From Porticoccus sp002341315 (GTDB lineage: Bacteria > Pseudomonadota > Gammaproteobacteria > Pseudomonadales > Porticoccaceae): 64,000 bases of DNA. Both the position numbers and the translations under genes were made by a program. The notes under the pieces were generated by a model, which ran no database searches, was not told where the DNA came from, and worked only from the letters and a program-made list of their open reading frames with translations. This document shows, in pieces, positions 38,609-46,999 of the stretch (position 1 is its first letter; every line of letters starts with the position of its first letter). The stretch is from assembly GCF_047634355.1 (NCBI RefSeq), contig NZ_JBLIAL010000014.1; one strand, given 5' to 3'.

Positions 38609-39534
38609 ACCCTGCCGACCCACATCCGCCCCTGTTGTTCTCCCTTGATGACCATCCCCTGCTGGTACCCCTCTGCCGCGAACTGGCAGCGACCCCGGGA
38701 ACGCTCGAGACCCGCCTGTTTCCGGATGGGGAAACCTACCTCAAGGTTGTCACGCCGGTGGCTGGGCGCCACTGTATTGTGGTGGCGAACCTGGCCAACC
38801 CGAACAATAAATTTCTTTCGCTGATATTTCTGCTGGATACCCTGCGGGAGTTGGGGGCAAGCTCGGTGGGACTGGTCGCCCCCTACCTGTGCTACATGCG
38901 GCAGGACTGTCGTTTCCATAAGGGCGAAGCGGTCACCTCGCGGTTATTTGCCCGCATGCTGTCAAACCATATCGACTGGCTGTTGACAGTGGACCCACAC
39001 CTTCATCGCTACCATTCGCTGGCCGACATCTACACCGTACCCAGTGTCAGGGTTGAAGGCACAACGGCACTCACTGACTGGCTGACCACTCAATCCTCCC
39101 TGTTACTGGTCGGGCCGGACAGTGAGAGCGAACAGTGGGTCTCGCGGGTGGCCCTGGCCAGTGGACACCCCTATGTGATCGGCGAAAAGCAACGGCACGG
39201 CGACCGCCATGTGGTGGTCACACTCCCCGACCTTTCCGACTATCAGGATCGAACAGCAGTGATCATCGATGATGTCATCTCCAGTGGCCAAACCATCCTG
39301 AAGTGTCTACAGGCAGTCCGGCAACAGGGTATAACCCGGGTTAAATGCGCGGCGATCCACGGTATTTTTGCCGACGGTGTCGATGAGCTGCTGTTGCAGT
39401 CCGGCCTGACGGAACTGGCCACCTGCAACACCATCCCCCATGCCACCAACTGTATTGATGTGACGCCCCTGCTGGTTCCCGCCATTCAGCAATGTTTGGG
39501 AATCGGGGGCAATCAGGGTTCCGGCAACAGATAA
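38605..39534 (+). CDS. Ribose-phosphate pyrophosphokinase family protein
   Basis: The 309-residue PRPP-synthetase-like protein has TRLFPDGETYLKV, VAPYLCYMRQDCRFHKGEAVTSRLFARML, VDPHLHRYHSLADIY and the PRPP loop AVIIDDVISSGQTI. The pairing with AMP phosphorylase suggests nucleotide salvage, with ribose (bis)phosphate as shared intermediate, rather than the housekeeping prs. This is inference from the operon. Confidence 0.92.
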   Translation: MNPADPHPPLLFSLDDHPLLVPLCRELAATPGTLETRLFPDGETYLKVVTPVAGRHCIVVANLANPNNKFLSLIFLLDTLRELGASSVGLVAPYLCYMRQDCRFHKGEAVTSRLFARMLSNHIDWLLTVDPHLHRYHSLADIYTVPSVRVEGTTALTDWLTTQSSLLLVGPDSESEQWVSRVALASGHPYVIGEKQRHGDRHVVVTLPDLSDYQDRTAVIIDDVISSGQTILKCLQAVRQQGITRVKCAAIHGIFADGVDELLLQSGLTELATCNTIPHATNCIDVTPLLVPAIQQCLGIGGNQGSGNR

Positions 39535-39539
39535 AAGGG

Positions 39540-40175
39540 TCAGGCCACCCGGGCAACAACAGCAAACAACGGGTCGCCGTATGGAGGACTCCGATCCATC
39601 AGCTCAATCTGCCGGTAGCAACCGGCCTCCTCAAGAAAGGTCTTGATCAGATAGGCGCGCTGCTCATCATTCAGATACAACCAGGCAGCAGTGGCCTTCG
39701 ACTCAAAGTAGCGATTTGAATAGGTGATAATCAACGGGGCATCAGGCTTGAGCACCCGACCCGCATCCCGCAGCACCGCGACAGGATCCGTCAGATAATC
39801 AATCGAGACACAGATCAATACGGCATCAAATTCCCCGTCGACAAACGGCAGTGAAGGTTCACGGTTCAGGTCGTGCACCACCCACTGGTCGAGCTGTGGA
39901 TTCCGCGCCATCTCCCGGTCGTTCATACCCAGACCGACCACGCGACTGAACGCCAGCTCCTCGGGCAGATGGCTGAGCCAGCTGCTCATCAAATCCAGCA
40001 CCGCCGTGTCGGCAGACAGGTATTCGCGGTACAGTTCAGTCACCCGGTCAATCGCATCGGGATCAATATGGCTAACAAAGCGCGGAATCCGGTAGAACTG
40101 ATCATCCGGGGCCTCGTCCATGCGCCGGAACGTGCTGTCGGTCAGCTGGATTTTATACTTCTTGTCGAAACGCAT
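39540..40175 (-). CDS. SAM-dependent methyltransferase
   Basis: The 211-residue protein of the Methyltransf_11 type has DTAVLDLMSSWLSHLP (motif I replaced by a DLMSSW form), VVGLGMNDREM, LPFVDGEFDAVLICVSIDYLTDP and RVLKPDAPLIITYSNRYF. The DLMSSW variant is shared by a proteobacterial family of unknown substrate. It is convergent with the PRPP-synthetase-like gene (5-bp gap). Confidence 0.85.
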   Translation of the reverse strand: MRFDKKYKIQLTDSTFRRMDEAPDDQFYRIPRFVSHIDPDAIDRVTELYREYLSADTAVLDLMSSWLSHLPEELAFSRVVGLGMNDREMARNPQLDQWVVHDLNREPSLPFVDGEFDAVLICVSIDYLTDPVAVLRDAGRVLKPDAPLIITYSNRYFESKATAAWLYLNDEQRAYLIKTFLEEAGCYRQIELMDRSPPYGDPLFAVVARVA

Positions 40176-40336
40176 GAGCAGCAGACTAAACCAGACCCGA
40201 TCACCGGTAAACCTTTCGATTCAGGAAGTGCCAAGTACTGTTATCAACCGCTGCAAAGTGCTACGTTTAATAGCCGAATAATAATTCACCGGGAAAGCCC
40301 TCCGGTTTTGTCACTGTCGTGGTTAGAGCAGACATT

Positions 40337-42634
40337 ATGAAAATATCCACCACCCAACAGGGCAACCCTGCCAACCGCAAAATTGATCCACGTTTCGAGG
40401 CAGCTCTCGAGGCAATTGACCGGCAGCACTTTATCAATTGCGAAAATGGATCGCTGGTGGCGGGGGAAAGTATTCCCACTACAGAAGTACTGAAACAGAT
40501 CTTCAGTGTGCTGACTTTACCGAACTACCCCCGGGTTCTGCATGTGGGTGCAGGGCTTGGCTACCCCTGTGCGGTACTGGCCAAAATCGCCAGCAAGGTC
40601 ATCGGTATCGAGAAAGTCGCCTCCCTGGCCGATGCCGCAATGGACAAGCTCAGCCAGCTGCAACTGAAAAATGTCATTGTGCTGCACGGCGAAGGCGAAG
40701 AGGGCTCGGCACAGTTTTCGCCCTTCGACATCATCATGGTCACCACACCCGGCCTCAAGACACTCTCGACCCTGCTCCACCAATTGGCCCCGGGCGGTCA
40801 GCTGGTGTGTGTTGAACGAACGGAATCGACACTGTTGAAACTGGTCAAGTACGTTCAGGACGAACAGCAGAAAATCCATCGCATTGAACAGGGGCTGGTG
40901 AGCTTCGACAACAAAAGTGACCAGACCCTGATTGAACTCGGTATCGTCAACCGGGAAATTCTCAACGAAGCGAAAATCCGCGCAAAAACCAACAACAGTC
41001 TGATTATCGATGAAGTCCGACAACTGATAAATGTGGATGATCTGGCGTTATACCGTTCTCTGGCCAAACGCTATAACCTGGAGCTGGGCAACGTCGATAT
41101 TTTGCTCAGGCGACTGGACCCCGCCATTTTCAACCGGTTTTCCCAGGCCTTTCTCGATCATCACCGCCTCATACCCCTGTTCACCGATCACGACACCCTC
41201 AGGGTCGCCACCAGTGATCCGGATGCCTCGATGGATGAAATTCAGCAGGTTTTCCCCCGGCACAAACTGGTAAAAATTCTGGTCACACCCACAGACTTCA
41301 GACGTCTCTGGTCCGCCACTGACCTCTCGGTTCAGGCTCACACCACCCCCCTGCCCGACTATGAGGAAAAGGTCCTTGCAGAGAAAGATCAGGACCTGCT
41401 GGGCAAGACCAGGCCGGAAGTGGGCGCCCATCTGATCTCGCTGTTTGAAGCCATGTTGCTCGATGCCGTGGCCGAGCGCGCCAGCGACCTTCACATTGAG
41501 CAGTATCATCGCACCGTGAGAATTCGCCTGCGGGTGGATGGTGAACTGCGCGACCTGCCGCACTACGAGATCACCCCCGGCGAACTGCGCGGTCTGATCA
41601 ATGTGATCAAGCTCCGCGCCGACCTGAATATCGCCGAACGTCGTTTGCCCCAGGGTGGCCGCTCAAGACTGCGAGTGGGGGACGCCCTGTTCGATTTGCG
41701 GATTCAGGTACAGCCCTCATTGCACGCCGAGCATGTGGTGATCCGCCTGTTACCGCAGAATTCCGAGCTGATCAGCATCGATAAACTCGGGCTGTCCAGC
41801 GTCATTGCCGACAACTACCGGCGGTTACTGCGCAACCCCGCGGGTCTGGTACTGGTGGTTGGTCCCACCGGATCGGGCAAAAGCACCACACTGTATGCCG
41901 GCCTGCAGTTACTGGCCGATGACGGCACCCGAAAAGTGATTACCGTGGAAGACCCAATCGAATACTCCATCACCAACATCCAGCAAACCCGGGTCAGGCC
42001 GGAGATCGGCTTCAGCTTTGCCGATGCCATGCGCTCTTTCGTCCGCCAGGATCCGGATGTCATCCTGGTGGGTGAAATCCGTGACAACGAAACCGCTGTC
42101 GAGGCCATGCGGGCCTCTCAGACCGGCCATGTGGTGCTCTCTACGCTGCACTGCAACGATGCTGTCGACGCCATGCAACGGCTCTATGACCTGGGTGTTC
42201 ACCCGAACTCGCTGGCCAGTGAACTGCTGGCGGTAATCGCCCAGCGACTGGCAAAACGTATTTGTCTCAACTGCCGGGTTCCGGCAGAACCGGATGAAGC
42301 AATTCTTCAGGAAGTGTTTCCCGATGGTACCCCCCACAGTTTCCGCTCCTTTATCGGCAAGGGTTGTGAGCAGTGTAATGACAGCGGCACCCACGGCCGC
42401 ATGGGGGTTGTGGAATACCTGCACATCGACCCGGAGTTGCGCAATGCCATCGCCCGCCAGATTCCGGTGGGAGAGCTGCGCAAACTGGCACTGGACTGCG
42501 GACTGGTAACCATGCGCGACAGCGCTCTGGACCACGTTATCCAGGGCAACATCCCACTCTCCGAATTACCCCGTATTCTCCCGGCCGAGCGGATGGCACC
42601 CGAAGCCCGCTGGCAGTGGGAAAAACCCTCCTGA
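40337..42634 (+). CDS. Fusion: isoaspartate-methyltransferase-like domain + GspE/PilB ATPase
   Basis: The ~765-residue protein joins two normally separate domains. Residues ~10-190 resemble protein-L-isoaspartate methyltransferase (VLHVGAGLGYPCAVLAKIASKVIGIE as SAM motif I, then VVTTPGLKTL...LAPGGQLVCV). Next comes an MshEN-like N-terminal module, then a secretion ATPase with Walker A VGPTGSGKSTTLYAG (~508), VITVEDPIEY, VGEIRDNETAVEAMRASQTGHVVLSTLHCND and a four-Cys zinc site (CLNC...CEQC). A MoxR ATPase gene follows 4 bp later. No pilin or GspF gene is near, so its secretion partner is unknown. Confidence 0.9.
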   Translation: MKISTTQQGNPANRKIDPRFEAALEAIDRQHFINCENGSLVAGESIPTTEVLKQIFSVLTLPNYPRVLHVGAGLGYPCAVLAKIASKVIGIEKVASLADAAMDKLSQLQLKNVIVLHGEGEEGSAQFSPFDIIMVTTPGLKTLSTLLHQLAPGGQLVCVERTESTLLKLVKYVQDEQQKIHRIEQGLVSFDNKSDQTLIELGIVNREILNEAKIRAKTNNSLIIDEVRQLINVDDLALYRSLAKRYNLELGNVDILLRRLDPAIFNRFSQAFLDHHRLIPLFTDHDTLRVATSDPDASMDEIQQVFPRHKLVKILVTPTDFRRLWSATDLSVQAHTTPLPDYEEKVLAEKDQDLLGKTRPEVGAHLISLFEAMLLDAVAERASDLHIEQYHRTVRIRLRVDGELRDLPHYEITPGELRGLINVIKLRADLNIAERRLPQGGRSRLRVGDALFDLRIQVQPSLHAEHVVIRLLPQNSELISIDKLGLSSVIADNYRRLLRNPAGLVLVVGPTGSGKSTTLYAGLQLLADDGTRKVITVEDPIEYSITNIQQTRVRPEIGFSFADAMRSFVRQDPDVILVGEIRDNETAVEAMRASQTGHVVLSTLHCNDAVDAMQRLYDLGVHPNSLASELLAVIAQRLAKRICLNCRVPAEPDEAILQEVFPDGTPHSFRSFIGKGCEQCNDSGTHGRMGVVEYLHIDPELRNAIARQIPVGELRKLALDCGLVTMRDSALDHVIQGNIPLSELPRILPAERMAPEARWQWEKPS

Positions 42635-42638
42635 GACA

Positions 42639-43730
42639 TTGATCATGAATGACAAAGCCATACAGCGGCCCAGCGCCGAGAACCTCTACCGGGACGAGCT
42701 GGAACGACTGATCAGTTGGGATCCGGGCCCGGCACCACCGGGCTGGAAGATGTCTCCATTCGCCGTGGAAAAATTCATCCTCGGCGATGACAAACTGGGC
42801 ATTCAGCGAAAATTTGTCGCCCAACGTGAACTGGTGACACGGATTATTATCAGTCTCGCCACCAATCGGGGAGCCATGCTGATCGGCGAACCGGGCACAG
42901 CCAAATCCTGGCTGTCGGAATTATTGGCCAGTGCCATCTCCGGTCAATCCATCCTCACCATTCAGGGCGGGGCCATCACCAATGTCAGTCAACTGCTCTA
43001 CAGCTGGAACGAAGCCTTATTGAAGAGCGCGGGGCCAACGCCCGAGGCATTGATTCCCAGCCCGGTTTATCAGGGCATGATGGAGGGTCAGCTGGTGCGT
43101 TTCGAAGAAATCGCCCGCTGCCCCCAGCACATCCAGGATGCCATGCTGTCGATCATGTCAGAGAGGCAGATCCTGGTGCCTGAGCTCGGCCGCGAAAACG
43201 GCGTCCTCTTCGCCCGCGAGGGTTTCAATATCATTGCCACGTCCAACTCCCTGGACCAGGGCGTCAATGCCATGAGTGCCGCCCTCAAACGTCGCATGAA
43301 CTTCGAAACCATACCGCCGATTCGGGAACTGCAGGACGAAATCGAGGTGGTTGCCAGCGAATCGGAAAAACTGATTCGTCTGTCCGGTGTCGATGTGAAG
43401 CCCGATGCCCAGATCATCGAGGTACTGACGACGATTTTCCACGAGCTGCGCAACGGGCAGACGCTGGATGGACGCAGTACCGACCGACTTGCAGCCACCG
43501 TGATGTCCACCGCAGAGGCCGTGTCTGTAGCCCACGCCATGGGCGTGCACGCCTACTACTATCGCAACGGCAAGATGGAGATGGGCGACCTGGTGCACTT
43601 CCTGATAGGAGCGGCCCTGAAAGACAACAAAGACGATCGGCGGCGCATGAAACACTATTTTGAAACCGAAGTGGCCGTCAAGGAAGGCACACACTGGCAA
43701 GCGGTATTTGAGCAGCGGCGGTTACTGTAA
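42639..43730 (+). CDS. MoxR-family AAA+ ATPase
   Basis: The 363-residue protein has Walker A LIGEPGTAKSWLSELLA, GGAITNVSQLLYSWNEA, sensor-type IIATSNSLDQGVNAMSAALKRRMNFE and a Walker B form in LVRFEEIARCPQHIQDAMLSIM. MoxR ATPases usually act as chaperones with vWA proteins. None is adjacent here, but two vWA genes lie 14 kb downstream. It probably shares a transcript with the fusion gene. Confidence 0.9.
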   Translation: MIMNDKAIQRPSAENLYRDELERLISWDPGPAPPGWKMSPFAVEKFILGDDKLGIQRKFVAQRELVTRIIISLATNRGAMLIGEPGTAKSWLSELLASAISGQSILTIQGGAITNVSQLLYSWNEALLKSAGPTPEALIPSPVYQGMMEGQLVRFEEIARCPQHIQDAMLSIMSERQILVPELGRENGVLFAREGFNIIATSNSLDQGVNAMSAALKRRMNFETIPPIRELQDEIEVVASESEKLIRLSGVDVKPDAQIIEVLTTIFHELRNGQTLDGRSTDRLAATVMSTAEAVSVAHAMGVHAYYYRNGKMEMGDLVHFLIGAALKDNKDDRRRMKHYFETEVAVKEGTHWQAVFEQRRLL

Positions 43731-43765
43731 ACCCGCTAGAAGAGAGGGCAGGGCTCAAACCGTCT

Positions 43766-43918
43766 TCATAAATCCAGGTATCGGAAACTGCTGTCGCCAG
43801 TGCCGGAAAGTAGCAGTATCAGAATAATCAGCGAGGCATAAAAAAACCCGGTCAGTCCACCGAGAAACCAACCCGGCAATCGATATTTCAGAAGGTTCAG
43901 GCAGCCATGACCTGTCAC
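43766..43918 (-). CDS. Small single-span membrane protein
   Basis: A 50-residue ORF starts with GTG, right after the stop of the PuuD-like gene and preceded by GAAGGG. It has one strong span (GWFLGGLTGFFYASLIILILLL) with basic residues before it. No family recognised. It was probably missed by length cut-offs; support is the coupling and the clean membrane segment. Confidence 0.42.
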   Translation of the reverse strand: MTGHGCLNLLKYRLPGWFLGGLTGFFYASLIILILLLSGTGDSSFRYLDL

Positions 43919-43926
43919 CCCTTCGG

Positions 43927-44715
43927 CTATTTACAAACAGTCCTTCTCTCGCGGATTGCATCGCCAAAGGCCCTGAACAACGCTGCATAGAAAACATCCT
44001 CAGAATATTGCCACTCGGGATGAAATTGCACACCGACGGCGTAGCGATTGTGGTCGACCAGTCGCACTGCTTCCACCAGCCCGTCGGCGGCAACGGCCTC
44101 CACCTCCAGGCTTTCCGCCAACCGGTGGATACCCTGACCGTGAACAGAGTTGACCCGAGCTTCACGGGAACCGGCAAGAGTCGCCAGTAGCCCACCCGGC
44201 GTCAGGGTAATGTTGTGGGCATAATCGTACTGGCCTTCTCTGGGGAGACTCCGGTCTTCCCGGTGATCGAGCATCCCCGGCACTTCATGTACATACTGAT
44301 AGAGTGAACCGCCAAGGGCCACATTCAGTTCCTGCATGCCGCGACAGACTGCAAAGAGTGGAATGTTTCGTTCGATGGCGCGGCGAATCAACGGCAGGAC
44401 GCTGGCGTCGCGCTGGGGATCCAGCAGGTTACCGGAACGACTTGGCTGACCATAGTACTGCGGGTTCACGTTGGAAATATTGCCCGTGAGAAACAGCCCA
44501 TCAAGCGAGTCCAGCACCTCATCCAGGACGCAGATGTCCGCGAGGGAATGCAGATCCCGGCCAGCACCCACCGCAGGTAGCAGAACAGGTCTGACGCCGG
44601 CACCATGGGCCAAGGCATTGATATATTTTTCGCCGCTGCCATGGAAGGGATGCAGCCCCTGCATCACCACATCACAGGGAATACCCACCACCGGCCAGTG
44701 TCCAGCCATGTTCAC
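43927..44715 (-). CDS. Class I glutamine amidotransferase, gamma-glutamyl-GABA hydrolase (PuuD) type
   Basis: The 262-residue hydrolase has the nucleophile Cys in IPLFAVCRGMQELNVALGG (~123) and the His/Glu pair in VGVQFHPEWQYSEDVF, as in PuuD, which cleaves gamma-glutamyl-GABA in putrescine breakdown. No other put/puu genes are near, so the substrate is unconfirmed. Confidence 0.9.
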   Translation of the reverse strand: MNMAGHWPVVGIPCDVVMQGLHPFHGSGEKYINALAHGAGVRPVLLPAVGAGRDLHSLADICVLDEVLDSLDGLFLTGNISNVNPQYYGQPSRSGNLLDPQRDASVLPLIRRAIERNIPLFAVCRGMQELNVALGGSLYQYVHEVPGMLDHREDRSLPREGQYDYAHNITLTPGGLLATLAGSREARVNSVHGQGIHRLAESLEVEAVAADGLVEAVRLVDHNRYAVGVQFHPEWQYSEDVFYAALFRAFGDAIRERRTVCK

Positions 44716-44764
44716 CTACTCCTGAGTTGCACGTGGACAATCCACCGCACCTTGTTTGCACTGC

Positions 44765-45949
44765 TTAAATAACACCCTCTGCCTTTAGCTGCTGCAGGGC
44801 AGCTTCATCCAGCCCCAACAACTCACCCAACACCTCGGCGTTGTGACTGCCCACCTCGGAGCCGGGCCAACTGGTGTTGCCGGGGGTCTCGCTAAGTCGG
44901 GGGATCATCGCGGGAATTTTCAGCGGCTCACCATTGATCTCCACCTGCTCGAACAGGCCCCGCGCATTGAAGTGGGGATCCGCCAGCATATCGCCGGCGT
45001 GATAAATCGGTCCTGCGGGCACCCGCTGTTCGGCCAGCAACGTCAACAGTTCTGCACTGGGAAGTTCGCGGCACCAGGCCGACAAGGCGCTGTCGATCTC
45101 CTGCTCGCACTGCACCCTGCCAGCATTATCGGCGCAGCGGGGATCTTCTGCCAGATCCGGTCTGCCCGCCGCCAGCATCAAGCGTTTGAAGATGGAGTCG
45201 CCATTGCCGCCGATCACCACGTACTTGCCATCGGCGCAGCGGTAGGTGTTGGTGGGTACGATACCGGTCACCGTGGTACCGGAGGGTTCCCGGATGATAC
45301 CGGCGCCATCGTATTCCGGCACCACGGCCTCCAGCAGATTGAACATCGCTTCGTAGAGCGCCACATCCACCACCTGCCCCACGCCGCTGGATTGTCTGGA
45401 CAGCAGCGCCAGCGCCACACCGAATGCTGCATGCAACCCGGCAATACTGTCGCCAATGCTGAGATTGGGTCGCACCGGGGCCTCGCCGGGAAACCCATTC
45501 AGATAACGAAAACCACTGATCCCTTCACACACCGAGGCAAAGCCGGGCCTGTTTGCATAAGGGCCGGTCTGCCCGTAGCCGGAAATACGAGTGTAGACCA
45601 GACCGGGGTTGGACTGCTTGAACTGCTCCGGTCCCAGTTCCCAGGCTTCCATGACCCCCGGCCGGAAATTCTCGACAACCACGTCGGCCCCGTCGATCAG
45701 CTGCTTTGCCAACTGCCTTCCCCGCACCGTTTTCAAATCCAGGGTAATGCATTTCTTGTTGCGTCCGAGACTCCGCCACCACAGGGATGTACCGTCCCTG
45801 ACCTCCCGCCAGTTGCGCAGCGGGTCGCCTTTCCCCGGCGGTTCGATCTTGATCACCTCGGCCCCGAAATAGGCCAGCAGTGCCCCGGCGAAGGGGCCGG
45901 CCAATAACTGGCCGAGTTCGATCACCCGGTATCCCGACAACGGCTTCAT
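44765..45949 (-). CDS. CaiB/BaiF-family CoA-transferase
   Basis: This type III CoA-transferase has ~394 residues. MKPLSGYRVIELGQLLAGPFAGALLAYFGAEVIKIEPPGKGDPLRNW is the classic start, VVVENFRPGVMEAWELG carries the catalytic-Asp region equivalent, and GFASVCEGISGF follows. It moves CoA between carboxylic acids. The ATG at 45949 gives the family N terminus; the open frame to 46006 is spurious. The gene precedes the PuuD-like gene and follows an AEC transporter on the same strand. Confidence 0.94.
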   Translation of the reverse strand: MKPLSGYRVIELGQLLAGPFAGALLAYFGAEVIKIEPPGKGDPLRNWREVRDGTSLWWRSLGRNKKCITLDLKTVRGRQLAKQLIDGADVVVENFRPGVMEAWELGPEQFKQSNPGLVYTRISGYGQTGPYANRPGFASVCEGISGFRYLNGFPGEAPVRPNLSIGDSIAGLHAAFGVALALLSRQSSGVGQVVDVALYEAMFNLLEAVVPEYDGAGIIREPSGTTVTGIVPTNTYRCADGKYVVIGGNGDSIFKRLMLAAGRPDLAEDPRCADNAGRVQCEQEIDSALSAWCRELPSAELLTLLAEQRVPAGPIYHAGDMLADPHFNARGLFEQVEINGEPLKIPAMIPRLSETPGNTSWPGSEVGSHNAEVLGELLGLDEAALQQLKAEGVI

Positions 45950-45971
45950 CTCAGTCACAGCTTTCTCCCGG

Positions 45972-46862
45972 TTATAACAACACGGCCAACAACACTGGTA
46001 CGGCAACCAGCGCCATGACGGTAGAGACCACTACAATGCCCGCCACTGCGGTCGGCTCCTGGTCATACTTCAGGGCCAGTAGATAATTGAATACCGCCGC
46101 CGGCATAATGGCCTGCAGCAGCACCACCCCCCGGGCAGTGCCGGTGATGTCCAGACACTCGACCACCCACCATGCCATCACCAGACCGCCGCCAATTCGC
46201 AGTGTCGAGTAACCCAGGCTCCGCCACCATCCCGACGTGCTCAGCGTGGAGAGGGAAACGCCCAGCGTGATCAGCATCAGTGGAATAGTAAACCCGGCCA
46301 GCAGTTCGACAGACCGGTCAAGCCATTGCGGCAAGGCGATATTACCCACCAGAAGAACGAGCCCAATAATGACCGCAAGTATTAACGGCTGAAAGGCAAA
46401 GCCTTTCAATATTGACCAGATATTGCCGGATTGCCTGTCGAGCAGCGGGATGCCAAATACCATCATGGCAGTCATCTGTACGATGAAAAAGCCCACCGCC
46501 AGCGCCAACCCTTCCTGGCCAAAGGCAAACAGACAAAGCGGCAACCCCATATTGCCATTGTTGGGAAACGTCACCGATGGCAACAGCGCCCGGATATCGC
46601 CACCGGTGGCACGAATGGCCCCCCAGCCCAGCAGTGCTGAGCCGGCCAGAACAAGCACCGCGGCACCGGCAACCTCGGCAAACTCCGACCCTGAAATCTC
46701 CGATCGACTGATCGCGGAGACCACTAGGCAGGGCGCACCGATATTCATTACGGCACGGGTGACGAACTCCGCGGCGTAGGGCACCCGGGAACGGCCCCAG
46801 CAATAACCAATGGTGATGGCGATCAATACCGGCGCCATCACATTCCAGAGAGCCAGAAACAT
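45972..46862 (-). CDS. AEC (auxin efflux carrier) family transporter
   Basis: The 296-residue inner-membrane protein has about ten spans (MFLALWNVMAPVLIAITIGYCWG, AGAAVLVLAGSALLGWGAI, VILAV... and others). The conserved NNGNMGLPLCLFAFGQEG lies mid-protein and the C-terminal AVFNYLLALKYDQEP motif fits the family. It probably exports a carboxylic acid; its CoA-transferase neighbour fits that. Confidence 0.92.
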   Translation of the reverse strand: MFLALWNVMAPVLIAITIGYCWGRSRVPYAAEFVTRAVMNIGAPCLVVSAISRSEISGSEFAEVAGAAVLVLAGSALLGWGAIRATGGDIRALLPSVTFPNNGNMGLPLCLFAFGQEGLALAVGFFIVQMTAMMVFGIPLLDRQSGNIWSILKGFAFQPLILAVIIGLVLLVGNIALPQWLDRSVELLAGFTIPLMLITLGVSLSTLSTSGWWRSLGYSTLRIGGGLVMAWWVVECLDITGTARGVVLLQAIMPAAVFNYLLALKYDQEPTAVAGIVVVSTVMALVAVPVLLAVLL

Positions 46863-46999
46863 TATTTGTTGATCCCCGATGATTCATCTGTCCGCGGCGT
46901 TATACTGCACTTGTGCAGCGCGTGAAAGTGCAACATACCGCAAGGAACTTTCACCTGCCAGTCATCTCTAAGACCGCTAGCATTACTGGGCTTTTCACT

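Noticed and set aside
44843..45907. 354-residue plus-strand ORF opposite the CaiB gene
   Set aside because: CaiB-family motifs run the whole length of the minus strand; this is a high-GC shadow.
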